Below are positions 7,920-17,063 of a stretch of DNA of 53,706 nt, piece after piece; within the stretch, counting starts at the first letter, position 1, and the number at the start of each line of letters is the position of its first letter. The notes beneath the pieces were generated by a model. That model saw only the letters and a program-made list of their open reading frames with translations, was not told where the DNA came from and did no database searches. Source of the DNA: Verrucomicrobiota bacterium (GTDB taxonomy: Bacteria > Verrucomicrobiota > Verrucomicrobiia > Verrucomicrobiales > Akkermansiaceae); NCBI GenBank assembly GCA_018969605.1, contig JAGWXY010000005.1, forward strand, positions 1-53,706. Direction: 5' to 3'. Both the position numbers and the translations under genes were made by a program.

Positions 7920-7976
7920 TGCTTCACGAGGGAGCGTCGATGGTTTCGGCACTGGCGGGGCCGCATCGCCCTACCG
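7920..7976. repeat. Composite intergenic repeat, related to 4484-4557
   Basis: The word TGCTTCACG (7920-7928), a variable spacer and a 22-bp block at 7955-7976 recur in inverted orientation at 4484-4557; the 22-bp block is identical. In both places the GGACCTTTC palindrome follows, so the two parts travel together. Confidence 0.6.
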
Positions 7977-7985
7977 AGCTTGATA

Positions 7986-8016
7986 GGCAGGGACCTTTCT
8001 CCGAAAGGGACGCTCC
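7986..8016. repeat. Dispersed palindromic repeat, copy 4
   Basis: GGCAGGGACCTTTC, TCC, GAAAGGGACG: an inverted and slightly decayed copy of the GGACCTTTC hairpin. It lies between the convergent ends of rhaB and dnaN. Confidence 0.65.
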
Positions 8017-8030
8017 AAAGGGGTGCCAAA

Positions 8031-9128
8031 TCAGTTGGTGACGCGCATCGGCATCAGCACATAGAGGAAGGTTCCCTCGATGCGCAGAACACCGGGGCTC
8101 ATCTCGTCGATGAGGTCGAGGTACACATGCTCGCTGTCGAGCGCACGCAGCGGGGCTTGAAGGAACTCAGGATTGAATGCGATCTGCATCGGCGGGCCCT
8201 GATAGATGACATCCATCGACTCCTGAGCTTCACCGACATCCGGCGAGTTGGCGGTCACTTCGATGCGGTTTTCGCTGAAGACCAGCTTCACAGAATTTGC
8301 CTTGTCGGAAGAGAGCAGCGAAACGCGGCGCACGGTTTCGAGCAGCGCCTCGCGCGAGATCACTACGCGCTCGTTGCTGTCGCCGGGAATCACCTGACGG
8401 TAGTTGGGGTAGTTGCCGTCGATGAGCTTGCTGCAAAGCAGCGTATCGCCGATCGCAAACGAGATCTGGTTGTCGTTGAGCTTCAAAATCAGGTCACCGT
8501 TGTCGCCGAGCAGGCGCTGCAGTTCCTGAACCGCCTTTGACGGGATGATCACATCCGTTTCGTGCGAGGCGGGAAACTCGAGGTCGGAGTCGACCATTGC
8601 GAGACGGCGTCCATCGGTCGCCACCAAAGTCATCTTGCCATCGCGGAACGAAGTGAAAATGCCGTTGAGCACATAGCGGGTCTCATCGGTCGAGATGGCA
8701 TAAGAGGTTTTTTTCAAACCATCGCGCAGGACATTTTGCGGAATGCGAAATTCCTTGGCGGCGGAGAAATCCGGCAGCGGCGGGAACTCGCTCTCGCCAA
8801 GGCCGATGATCTTGAAGAATGACGGACCGCTGCGGATCGACGCGTGGTTCTTCGAATCCACCGACACCTCAACCTCGCTTGATGGAAGTTCGCGCACGAT
8901 GCTCACCAGGCGTTTGGCCGGCAGCGTCGTGGCACCTTCCTTGTCGATCTGGGCTTCGACCGATCCAGTGATGCCGACATCGAGGTCGGTGGTGGTGAAC
9001 TGCAGGCGTCCGTCGCGGGCGACGAGCAGCACGTTGGAAAGGATCGGCAGCGTCGTGCGCGAGCTGACGACATGCTGGACTTTTTGCAGACCTTCGAGAA
9101 ACGCTTCCTTGGAAATACGGAATTTCAT
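8031..9128 (-). CDS. dnaN: DNA polymerase III beta subunit (sliding clamp)
   Basis: The ring-shaped processivity clamp of the replicative polymerase, 365 residues in three similar domains. The N-terminus MKFRISKEAFLEGLQKVQHVVSSRTTLPILSNVL is typical. ATDGRRLAMVD in the second domain and the C-terminal YVLMPMRV, part of the hydrophobic cleft that binds clamp-binding motifs, are all present. The start is ATG 9128; the open frame up to 9218 adds 30 residues without family likeness. It follows dnaA by about 100 bp on the same strand, the classic dnaA-dnaN order. It is convergent with rhaB. Confidence 0.96.
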   Translation of the reverse strand: MKFRISKEAFLEGLQKVQHVVSSRTTLPILSNVLLVARDGRLQFTTTDLDVGITGSVEAQIDKEGATTLPAKRLVSIVRELPSSEVEVSVDSKNHASIRSGPSFFKIIGLGESEFPPLPDFSAAKEFRIPQNVLRDGLKKTSYAISTDETRYVLNGIFTSFRDGKMTLVATDGRRLAMVDSDLEFPASHETDVIIPSKAVQELQRLLGDNGDLILKLNDNQISFAIGDTLLCSKLIDGNYPNYRQVIPGDSNERVVISREALLETVRRVSLLSSDKANSVKLVFSENRIEVTANSPDVGEAQESMDVIYQGPPMQIAFNPEFLQAPLRALDSEHVYLDLIDEMSPGVLRIEGTFLYVLMPMRVTN

Positions 9129-9230
9129 GAAATGGAACCAGGGTGGTTGACCAAGGGAGTTTCTGTTTTCGCCGGACCTTGGCAAGCCTATCTGTGCATT
9201 TGGCGGAAGAATCTCCACCGCCCGCCGGAA

Positions 9231-10646
9231 TCAGCGCTTGAGCCGCGATTCCAAACGCTCGATGAGCTCGCGCATGCCGGGCTCAGCATCGACTTTTTCC
9301 ACCACTTTTTTGCAGGCATGGATCACCGTGCCGTGGTCGCGACCACCGAATGCCTCACCGATTTCGACGAGCGAGCCTTTGGTCAGAGAGCGGCTCAGGT
9401 ACATCGCCACCTGACGCGGAAAAGCGATGCTCGCCGGGCGCCGGCGGCTGGTCATGTCGGCCAAGCGCACATCGAAGTGCTCGGCCACGGCCTTTTGGAT
9501 CGCGTCGATGCTCACCTGACGGCTGGCTTCCTCGCGGATCAGGTCTCGGAGCAGGTGCTCGACCTTTTCGACCGTGAGCGCGTCGCCTGCCAGAGAAACA
9601 TAGGTCGCCACGCGCATCAGGGCCCCTTCGAGTCGGCGGACATTGGTGCGGATTTTTTCCGCAAGGAACAAAAGGATCGATTCGTCGACGCGCACCTTCC
9701 AGTCCTGCGATTTTTTGTGCAGGATCGCGAGACGAGTCTCGAGCTGCGGCGGTTGCATCTCGACGGTGAGGCCGCATTCGAAACGCGAGATGAGGCGCGG
9801 CTCGAGGTTCTTGATTTCGCAGGCCGGGCGGTCGCAGGTCAGCACCACCTGGTTGCGGCCATCGAGGAGGGTGTTGAAGGTGTGGAAAAACTCCTCCTGC
9901 GAGCGCTCCTTGCCCGCGAGGAATTGAACATCGTCGATGAGCAAAACATCGGTGCTGCGATAACGCCGACGGAATTTCTCAAGATCACCGCGCCTCACTG
10001 CGTCGATGAACTCGTTGGTGAACTTTTCGCAGGTCAGGTACACGACCCGTGAGGCCGGGCGACGGCGCAAAATTTCTTGGCCGATTGCCTGCATTAGGTG
10101 GGTCTTGCCGAGGCCCGGGCCGCCGTAAATGAAGAGCGGGTTGTAGCCGATGCCTGCTTTTTTCGCCACCGCCTCGCATGCCGCGTGCGCAAACTGGCTG
10201 TTGGTGCCGACGACAAAGCTCGCAAAGGTATGCGAGGGATTCAGGCCCGAGCTCTTGATCCGCCGGTCGAGAGCCTCGCCCTCCAGGGTCGGGGTCCGCC
10301 CGGCGCGAATCTCCGCCGGAGCACCGGATCCGGCCGCCGCAGGCGACTTGTCTTGGTTGATGGCCACCACGACCTCGCGGGCATCGGAAAATGCCTCCAA
10401 CACCGCAGTCTGCAGCTCCGGCAGGTAATTTGTCTCGATCCACACTTGATGAATCTCGCCCGGCACCGCGAGGGTTGCGACACCGTCGTTCACACCCTTC
10501 CAAACTGCCGCACCGAACCAACGCTGAAACGCATCCTCACCGACCGAGCATCTCAATGCCGAGCTCACCGCATCCCATCCTCCCACACCATCCTCCAAGT
10601 TGTGATTCTCGATCACTTCACTCGCTGCCACCTCAACCGATTCCAT
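9231..10646 (-). CDS. dnaA: Chromosomal replication initiator DnaA
   Basis: AAA+ initiator that binds DnaA boxes and melts oriC. The 471-residue protein has domain I (about 24-95), a variable Ala/Pro-rich linker (about 98-130), then the AAA+ core. Walker A is GGPGLGKTH at about residue 172 and Walker B is VLLIDDVQFL at about 233. NLEPRLISRFECGL carries sensor and arginine-finger elements. Domain IV at the C-terminus has a recognisable DnaA signature, FGGRDHGTVIHACKKV. The start at ATG 10646 gives a full domain I. It is upstream of dnaN and divergent from nothing: the symporter gene before it is on the same strand, 335 bp away. Confidence 0.97.
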   Translation of the reverse strand: MESVEVAASEVIENHNLEDGVGGWDAVSSALRCSVGEDAFQRWFGAAVWKGVNDGVATLAVPGEIHQVWIETNYLPELQTAVLEAFSDAREVVVAINQDKSPAAAGSGAPAEIRAGRTPTLEGEALDRRIKSSGLNPSHTFASFVVGTNSQFAHAACEAVAKKAGIGYNPLFIYGGPGLGKTHLMQAIGQEILRRRPASRVVYLTCEKFTNEFIDAVRRGDLEKFRRRYRSTDVLLIDDVQFLAGKERSQEEFFHTFNTLLDGRNQVVLTCDRPACEIKNLEPRLISRFECGLTVEMQPPQLETRLAILHKKSQDWKVRVDESILLFLAEKIRTNVRRLEGALMRVATYVSLAGDALTVEKVEHLLRDLIREEASRQVSIDAIQKAVAEHFDVRLADMTSRRRPASIAFPRQVAMYLSRSLTKGSLVEIGEAFGGRDHGTVIHACKKVVEKVDAEPGMRELIERLESRLKR

Positions 10647-10981
10647 TGCTTCGCCGTAAATTTAAAGAGTTTTTTTGATGCGCATCAGACCCACTTCATC
10701 GAGCAGTGGCGTCATGCGTGTGGGGAACTCTGAACGACAAAATCGCGTGATGGAAAAATAATTTTTTTAGCCACTGATCGCGCATCGCGAAGCACGCGAT
10801 TCCACAAGCGTTCCACGAAAAGATTTTTTTGAAACTTGACGAACGATTTACTTCGATTTTCCAAAGCAAACCATGACGCGCGATCGCGGAATTTCGCTAT
10901 CCCCTTGAAAAACAAGAACATTGCGATGCTTGGCCCGCGACGAAAAGTTTTACGGCGGCGCCGATGTGCAAATCGCATCTG
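10647..10981. other. dnaA upstream region, possible oriC
   Basis: A gene-free stretch of 335 bp upstream of dnaA. It has three short A/T runs (around 10658-10678, 10755-10769 and 10820-10832) and many GATCGCG/CGCGATCG words. Matches to the DnaA box TTATCCACA are weak: the minus-strand word read from 10721-10730 (TTCCCCACA, 7 of 9) and GATTCCACA at 10798-10806 (6 of 9). Position next to dnaA-dnaN is the main argument; it could simply hold the dnaA promoter. An open frame at 10712-10978 (minus) looks spurious. Confidence 0.35.
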
Positions 10982-12610
10982 TTAGGACAGCTGGCTTGAT
11001 TGCGCGCGTTCGCTCTTGAAGCACAATGCGACCGCCACCGTCACCAGAGTGCCGGCCATGATGCACCACGGGAACTCAATCACAGGAAACCAATCGGGAT
11101 TCGTGTACAAATGCCCGCCCGCGATCATCTTCCAGAGGTCGTTGGGCAAGTTGCTCAAGAATGCCACGGCCACAAATCCAGCGAGCATCGCGATCGGATT
11201 TCCAAACTCGCTGCCGCGGTTGCGGGTGAACAAGGCGACCATGAAAATCCCCAGTAGCGAGCCGTATGTGTAGCCGAAACTTCCAAGAATGATCCCAATG
11301 ATGCTGAGCCCGGGGTTGTGCGCCTTGACGAAGGCGGTGGCGAGGCCAACGCCGATCAGAATGAGCGTGAACCACAGCGTCGACCACTTGATCACCCGCA
11401 CACGCGCCGCGTCGTCATCCGGCGTTTTGAACCATCGGAAATGGAAATCGCGCGAGTAACTTGTCGCCAGCGAGTTCATCGCCGTGCCCAGGGAGCCCAT
11501 CGTGGTCGCCAGCACGCCCGCAATCACCAAGCCCCTCAGGCCACCGGGCATCACATCGATCACAAAATACGGAAAAACCCTCGTGCTGTCGGGTTGACCC
11601 CCGGCCATCGGCAGATTTGCGTCGCTCACCACATGACCGTAGTAAACCGAGAGCAGAATCCCGATGGTCAACACAGCATAGGTCACCGGAATGTCGGCGA
11701 CGCCCGAGAGAATGGTTGCCACCGCACTCTGTTTCTTGTCCTTGGCGGTGAGCATGCGTTGTACCATGTCCTGATCGGTGCCGTGCGTGGCCAGCGTCAC
11801 AAACAGTGAACCAAACAATGCCGCCCAGACGGTGAATTCGGTTTCGAGCACACTCTTGATTTTTCCCCAAGTGCTGTCCGCCGGTTCGTCACCCTCCCAC
11901 TGCCACAGCCTCAAGTCACCCGCCGCTGTAAGATGGGATTTTGCCCCCTCCCATCCGCCGGGAATGTGCCCTAACAGGAAAAATACCGAGAATCCCAGCG
12001 CGCAGAACAACACCAGAATTTGCAGCACATCGGTCCAGATCACCGCCTTGATCCCGCCGATCGCGGTGTAGGCGGCGGTTAGAAGGCTGATCACTACCAG
12101 CGCCGCGCCGGTAAACCAAAATTGCTCCCAATTTCCCAAAGGGTTTCCGGGGTTCATGCGATCCCAGATCACCAGCAGCAGCAAGGTCGGCACCCACAGG
12201 CGCGAGCCGCTGGCCAGGGAACGGGTGAGCAAAAATACCGCGCTCGCAATCCGCCGCGTGCGTGGGCCGAAGCGGGCTTCCAAAAATTCGTAGATGCTCA
12301 CCACATTGTGGCGATAATACGCCGGAATGAAGACCGCGCTCACGATCAAGCGCGCCAGCAGGTAGCCAACCATCAACTGCGCGTAGGTATAATTTCGCGA
12401 ACGAAACCCCTCGCCTGGCGAACCGAAAAAAGTCCCCGCGCTGATCTCCGAAGCCAGGATCGAGGCCAGCACCGCCCACCATGGGATCGAGCGCCCCCCG
12501 AGCGCGAATTCCGACACATCGCGGTTGCGGCTGCTGAAATGCACGCCGATTGCCACAATGATCGCAAAATAAATACCGATGACTAAAAGGTCGAACGCGA
12601 TAGCTGACAT
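10982..12610 (-). CDS. Sodium:solute symporter (SSS family)
   Basis: A 542-residue inner-membrane transporter with about 13 hydrophobic segments, matching the LeuT-fold SSS family that couples Na+ influx to uptake of sugars, amino acids or other solutes. The N-terminus FDLLVIGIYFAIIVAIGV with SEFALGGRSIPWW, the SILASEISAGTFFG segment, TAIGGIKAVIWTDVLQ in the middle and the SSL-type TMGSLGTAMNSLATSYSRDF segment are characteristic. The ATG at 12610 begins the first TM. The substrate cannot be read from the sequence; there is no linked catabolic operon. It may be transcribed after the phosphohexomutase gene, 200 bp upstream. Confidence 0.9.
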   Translation of the reverse strand: MSAIAFDLLVIGIYFAIIVAIGVHFSSRNRDVSEFALGGRSIPWWAVLASILASEISAGTFFGSPGEGFRSRNYTYAQLMVGYLLARLIVSAVFIPAYYRHNVVSIYEFLEARFGPRTRRIASAVFLLTRSLASGSRLWVPTLLLLVIWDRMNPGNPLGNWEQFWFTGAALVVISLLTAAYTAIGGIKAVIWTDVLQILVLFCALGFSVFFLLGHIPGGWEGAKSHLTAAGDLRLWQWEGDEPADSTWGKIKSVLETEFTVWAALFGSLFVTLATHGTDQDMVQRMLTAKDKKQSAVATILSGVADIPVTYAVLTIGILLSVYYGHVVSDANLPMAGGQPDSTRVFPYFVIDVMPGGLRGLVIAGVLATTMGSLGTAMNSLATSYSRDFHFRWFKTPDDDAARVRVIKWSTLWFTLILIGVGLATAFVKAHNPGLSIIGIILGSFGYTYGSLLGIFMVALFTRNRGSEFGNPIAMLAGFVAVAFLSNLPNDLWKMIAGGHLYTNPDWFPVIEFPWCIMAGTLVTVAVALCFKSERAQSSQLS

Positions 12611-12756
12611 GGAACGAACCTAGCCCCCAGCGCGACCAGTCCAAGTACCGATTTTCACAGCAAAGACGGTCGCGTTGCGCCAGAAAGAATGACACCCGGA
12701 CGCAGACACTTACAGGGATCTTGAGTCAGAGAGAGCAAAAACGAATACTTGAAGAA

Positions 12757-12772
12757 CTGCCGCACGCGGCAG
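12757..12772 (-). terminator. Small hairpin after the phosphohexomutase gene
   Basis: CTGCCG/CGGCAG with a 4-nt loop. On the minus strand it is followed by a T-rich but interrupted tail. It lies about 37 bp past the stop of the phosphohexomutase gene, so a weak intrinsic terminator is possible. Confidence 0.35.
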
Positions 12773-12808
12773 CACGATAGAAAATCAACCAAGCCGGGGT
12801 GTCATGCA

Positions 12809-14743
12809 TCATGGCGCAACACGGCGTTTCGCCGCATCGGCCTCGATCCATGACCACAGCGAGTCGATCCCGGCGCTGACCTTGGCCTTCGAGGCCTCGA
12901 GGTCGGGACTGGGCGCGGCTTTGCCAAACAGGTAGAATTTGATCTTTGGCTCGGTGCCCGAAGGACGGACAGCGAACGAGCGGCCATCCTCAAGATCGAT
13001 GAAGAGCATCTTCTCTTTGGGGATGAGGTCACCTTCCTGATCGTAGAGGTCCTGGCGCGAGAAATCGCGGGTGCGCAGGACCGGCGAGCCATCGACGATG
13101 CCGGGCGGTTTATTCGCGTAGGAGTCGGCGAGCGCCTGGATTTTTGCGGCACCATCGGCACCCTCCATCACCACCGATTTGCCTGCCTCGAGGTGATAGC
13201 CGTACTCGCGGTAAATGTCGTCGAGCAAATCAGGGATCGTGCGCCCGAGGGATTTCGCGTAGGCGGCCACTTCGGCAAACATCAGCGTCGCACCATTCGC
13301 ATCCTTGTCGCGCACCGAATCGGAGCCGAGGTAGCCATAGCTTTCCTCCCCGCCGAACACAAAGAAGCGCGAGTACTCAAGTCGCAGCAGGCGTGTTTGC
13401 TCCTCGGTGAGCGAGCGGTAATCGCCCTTCTTTTCGCCCGGAATTGCGTCTTCGTATTTGCGGAGCTTCGATGAGATGTACTTGAAGCCGGTGAGCGTGT
13501 CGACGATGCCCACGCCAAAGCCATCGGCAATTGCGCGTTGAAGTTCGGTGGTGACAAAAGTTTTGATCAAAACCGCACGGCTGCGATTTGACTGGGTGAG
13601 CCAACCGAGTTCGAAGCAGGTCTTGAGGCGATACCATGCCATCAACGAGCCGATCTGATTGCCGGTCAGCAATTGCATTTCCCCTTTCGCATTGCGGACC
13701 ACCACGCCCATGCGGTCGGCGTCGGGGTCGGTGCCGATGACGATTTCGGCACCCGATGCGATCGCGAGATCGACGCCCATTTTGAGTGCGGGGGCATTCT
13801 CGGGATTCGGTGATTCGACGGTGGGAAAGCGACCATCCTGCACATCCTGTTCGGGCACGGTGAGCACCTCGAAGCCGAGACCGCGCAGCATTGGCACATT
13901 GATGTGGCCACCAGTGCCGTGGAGGTTGGTGAAGACTACCTTGGTCGAGACACCTTGCAGCAGGGTGGGTTTCAAAAGCAGGGATTTGAGGCGCTCGACA
14001 TAGCGTGCATCCATTTCGGCACCGAGCACGATGATCTTGCCGCGTTCATTTTCGGGCAATGCGTCGTAGCGCTCGCTGGTGACGGCATTGACCTCGGCAA
14101 TGATGGCAGAGGCATGTGGCTCGACGATTTGTGCGCCATCATTGAAGTAGGCCTTAAAGCCATTGTCATGTGGCGGGTTGTGACTCGCAGTGAGCACCAC
14201 GCCCGCATCGGCGCGAAGCTCGCGCACGGTGAAGGAAAGTTGCGGCGTCGAGCGTGGACCTTCGAAGAGGTACGCGTCACAGCCGTGCTCGGATGCGACC
14301 TTCGCGCAGAACTCGGCGAAATCGCGCGAGAAGTGACGCGTGTCGTGGCCGAACACAAGGGCGGGCTTGCGACCGGCCGGTGCGGATCTTTTTGCGTAGG
14401 CAACGAGCCCGCGAACCGCGCGGCCGACATTGTAGAAATTCATCGTCGCGGTTCCAACGCATGGATGCTCGGGGCGCCCGTTGGGCCCGCCGGCGCCTTG
14501 CTCGGATTTTGCAATCACGCGGCCGATCGTGCGTCCACGCAGACCACCGGTGCCGAAGGCGAGGGTTTTGTAAAAACGATCGTTGAGCTCGCCCCAATGG
14601 CCATCGGCCGCCAGCTCGCCGATCACTCGCGCGGCAAGATCCGAGGATGATCCTTGGATGAGGGCTTCGATGTTGGTTTTTGCCGATGCCAGCAATTTGC
14701 CTTCGGCCACAGCAGCGGTGAGAATCGCATCAAGGTTGCTCAT
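12809..14743 (-). CDS. Phosphohexomutase (phosphoglucomutase/phosphomannomutase family)
   Basis: An alpha-D-phosphohexomutase, 644 residues, probably interconverting glucose-1-P and glucose-6-P (or mannose phosphates). The phosphoserine loop is TASHNPPHDNGFK at about residue 183. The Mg2+ loop is GTDPDADRMG at about 335, the sugar loop is GGEESYGYLGSD, and the phosphate-binding RPSGTEPKIKFY is near the C-terminus. Size and the N-terminal TLAFGTGGLRGR place it with the long PgcA-like enzymes. The start is ATG 14743 (MSNLDAIL), not 14776. It likely supplies or uses glucose-1-P for the glycogen enzymes encoded later in the window. It lies 75 bp after pyrC's end in the other direction, on the same strand. 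Confidence 0.9.
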   Translation of the reverse strand: MSNLDAILTAAVAEGKLLASAKTNIEALIQGSSSDLAARVIGELAADGHWGELNDRFYKTLAFGTGGLRGRTIGRVIAKSEQGAGGPNGRPEHPCVGTATMNFYNVGRAVRGLVAYAKRSAPAGRKPALVFGHDTRHFSRDFAEFCAKVASEHGCDAYLFEGPRSTPQLSFTVRELRADAGVVLTASHNPPHDNGFKAYFNDGAQIVEPHASAIIAEVNAVTSERYDALPENERGKIIVLGAEMDARYVERLKSLLLKPTLLQGVSTKVVFTNLHGTGGHINVPMLRGLGFEVLTVPEQDVQDGRFPTVESPNPENAPALKMGVDLAIASGAEIVIGTDPDADRMGVVVRNAKGEMQLLTGNQIGSLMAWYRLKTCFELGWLTQSNRSRAVLIKTFVTTELQRAIADGFGVGIVDTLTGFKYISSKLRKYEDAIPGEKKGDYRSLTEEQTRLLRLEYSRFFVFGGEESYGYLGSDSVRDKDANGATLMFAEVAAYAKSLGRTIPDLLDDIYREYGYHLEAGKSVVMEGADGAAKIQALADSYANKPPGIVDGSPVLRTRDFSRQDLYDQEGDLIPKEKMLFIDLEDGRSFAVRPSGTEPKIKFYLFGKAAPSPDLEASKAKVSAGIDSLWSWIEADAAKRRVAP

Positions 14744-14818
14744 GTCGCGGCGGATCATAAAACAAACCTGCCGCATGGCAATGCCGCCCGTGAGCGAAAA
14801 TTCAGTCCGGCGCTGCGC

Positions 14819-16102
14819 TCAAACCCGGTCGAGCAGCACATCCTCGCCCAGCACCACCAAGTCCACCGAGCCATTCAGCGTCTTGTCGAGGAATGGCGTG
14901 TTCTGCGATTTCGACTTCATGAACTCATGGGTGAAGGTCGTCTCGCCCGCCGTGTTGAAAAGCAGCAGATCGGCAGCGGAGCCTTCCTTGATCGCGGGAA
15001 CTGGCAGCCCCATCAGGCGGCGAGGTTCAGCCGCAAAGCGCTTTACCACGAGGTCCCAGCCAAATTTGCCCGTCGCGACAAAGTGGTGGTAAAGCGAAAC
15101 AAGCGCCGTATCGAGGCCAGTGATGCCGTTTGGTGCATTGACAAAATCCAGCGACTTTTCGAATGGCGTGTGAGGCGCGTGATCGGTGGCGATGATATCG
15201 AAAGTGCCGTCGAGTAGTCCCTCAAGCAATGCCGCGTTGTCCGCCTTGGTACGCAGCGGCGGGTTCATTTTGTAGTGGGTGTCGTAGTCGCCGATGTCAT
15301 CTTCGCAGAAAATCAGGTGGTGCGGTGCTACCTCGGCGGTGACCTTTACATCGCCGCGTTGTTTCCACCAGCGGATCGTTTCCATGCCGATCTTGCTGGA
15401 AACATGCTGGATGTGAATGTGCGCGCCGGTCGCGTGAGCAAGGCGTATGTCACGATCGATAATGATCTCTTCGGCGCATGCCGGCGAACCTTGGATGCCA
15501 AGGCGATAGCTCATCGCGCCTTCGTTGAGCGCGCGTGGCCCGGCGAGCTCCGGGACTTCACAGTGGCTCGCGAAAAACATGCCCATTTCTCCGGCATATT
15601 GCATCGCGCGGAACAACACCGCCGCGTCGGCCGTGGTGTCGCCATCGTCGGTGAGCATCTTCACTCCCAGCGCACGCATGCCATCGATGCCCGCAAGCTC
15701 CATGCCCTTGCGTCCCATCGAGACACAACCGGAAGTGTAAACCGGGATCCGCGAATTTTTTGCGGCGATGGCAAGAACCTGCCCGACCACCGTCGCTGAA
15801 TCGATCGCCGGCACGGTGTTGGGCATCATCACCACGCCGGTGATGCCGCCATTGATCGCTGCCTCGGAACCTGTCGCGATGGTTTCCTTTGCCTCAAATC
15901 CCGGCTCGCGAAAGTGCACATGCGCATCGAACATGCCGGGCATCAAAATCCGCTCCTTGGCATCGATCACGCGGCAGCAGTCGGGCACCTTGATCCCCTT
16001 CCCAATTTTTCGAATCACACCGCCCTCCACCAGCACATCACCATGCACCAACTTCGGACTTTCTTCCGTGGCGATGAGGGCGTTTTGAATGAGAAGGTTC
16101 AT
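14819..16102 (-). CDS. pyrC: Dihydroorotase (class I)
   Basis: Zinc amidohydrolase making dihydroorotate from N-carbamoyl-aspartate, third step of UMP synthesis. Metal ligands are in DAHVHFREPG (about residue 54), HCEVPE, HIQHVSSK and the catalytic Asp motif ATDHAPHTPFEK. Further motifs are GSEAAINGGITGVVMMPNT and KMNPPLRTKAD. At 427 residues it is class I (long, PyrC/PyrX group). The ATG at 16102 starts the conserved NLLIQNA; the frame upstream overlaps pyrB's end in another frame. It follows pyrB by 31 bp, so the two act as consecutive genes of one pyrimidine operon. Confidence 0.95.
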   Translation of the reverse strand: MNLLIQNALIATEESPKLVHGDVLVEGGVIRKIGKGIKVPDCCRVIDAKERILMPGMFDAHVHFREPGFEAKETIATGSEAAINGGITGVVMMPNTVPAIDSATVVGQVLAIAAKNSRIPVYTSGCVSMGRKGMELAGIDGMRALGVKMLTDDGDTTADAAVLFRAMQYAGEMGMFFASHCEVPELAGPRALNEGAMSYRLGIQGSPACAEEIIIDRDIRLAHATGAHIHIQHVSSKIGMETIRWWKQRGDVKVTAEVAPHHLIFCEDDIGDYDTHYKMNPPLRTKADNAALLEGLLDGTFDIIATDHAPHTPFEKSLDFVNAPNGITGLDTALVSLYHHFVATGKFGWDLVVKRFAAEPRRLMGLPVPAIKEGSAADLLLFNTAGETTFTHEFMKSKSQNTPFLDKTLNGSVDLVVLGEDVLLDRV

Positions 16103-16133
16103 GGTTCGTTGCGCGAAGTTGATGGGGCGGTAA

Positions 16134-17063
16134 TCATGACTCGGATCCGGCATCGGGCTTGAGCCAGTAGAGGACTGCCATGCGGACCGCGATGCCATTT
16201 TCGACCTGGTCGTTGATGAGACTGCGTTCGTAGTCCATCACCGCGTCGCAAAGTTCAACCCCGCGGTTCACCGGGCCGGGATGCATGAGGTAGAGTCCGC
16301 GTTGGCGGATCTCCTCCAGGCGCGCATCGGTGATGCCATAGAGGCGGTGGTACTCGCGCAGACTCGGGAAAAACTGGGCCTCTTGGCGTTCCATTTGCAC
16401 GCGCAGCAGGTAGACCACATCCGGCGACCATGCCATTGCCTCTTGATAGTTGGTAAAGCGGCGGATGTTCTCCGGTCCTTTTTGCGGCACCAGCGAACCC
16501 GGGCCGAGGTAGGCGACATCGACGCCGATCTTCTTGAGGATCGTGCTCGTCGATCGCGCAACCCGCGAGTGGAGAATGTCGCCAATAATGAGAACTTTTT
16601 TGCCAACCGGATCAGGAAACTTTTCCTTGATGGTGAAGGCATCGAGCAGCGCTTGGGTCGGATGTGCATGAGCACCGTCGCCGGCATTGATCACCGAGGC
16701 GCGAGTCTGTTTTGCGATCATGCCCGGCAGCCCGGAGCGCGCGTGGCGCACGATGATGAAGTCCGTGCGCATCGCTTGCAGCGTTTCCACTGTTTCGCGC
16801 ACCGACTCGCCTTTGGTGATCGATGAGTGCCCGACATCAAAGTTGGTGACATCGGCCGAGAGACGTTTGGCCGCAACTTCGAATGAGGAATGAGTGCGCG
16901 TACTTGGCTCGTAGAAGAGCATCAGAACCGACTTGCCTTTGAGCGCCGGCACCTTTTTGACCGACCGGGTAAAGAGCTCTTTGAACGGAACGGACTGGTC
17001 AAGAAGATGGTCGATCTCTTCGCGACTGAGTGATGATATATCGAGCAGGTCCTTACGCGGCAT
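16134..17063 (-). CDS. pyrB: Aspartate carbamoyltransferase catalytic subunit
   Basis: Transfers carbamoyl from carbamoyl phosphate to aspartate, the committed step of pyrimidine synthesis. Carbamoyl-phosphate binding is FYEPSTRTHSSFE at about residue 53, GDGAHAHPTQALLDAF carries the catalytic His region, and aspartate-binding residues are in LLRVQMER and MHPGPVNRGVE. The 309-residue length fits a stand-alone catalytic chain; no pyrI lies nearby. The start is ATG 17063 (MPRKDLLDISSL). This overlaps the 3' end of the preceding membrane-protein gene by 11 bp, so the two are probably translationally coupled. Confidence 0.95.
   Translation of the reverse strand: MPRKDLLDISSLSREEIDHLLDQSVPFKELFTRSVKKVPALKGKSVLMLFYEPSTRTHSSFEVAAKRLSADVTNFDVGHSSITKGESVRETVETLQAMRTDFIIVRHARSGLPGMIAKQTRASVINAGDGAHAHPTQALLDAFTIKEKFPDPVGKKVLIIGDILHSRVARSTSTILKKIGVDVAYLGPGSLVPQKGPENIRRFTNYQEAMAWSPDVVYLLRVQMERQEAQFFPSLREYHRLYGITDARLEEIRQRGLYLMHPGPVNRGVELCDAVMDYERSLINDQVENGIAVRMAVLYWLKPDAGSES

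Noticed and set aside
10712-10978. Minus-strand open frame upstream of dnaA
   Set aside because: Composition is random-looking and basic, there is no SD, and it occupies the likely promoter/origin region.
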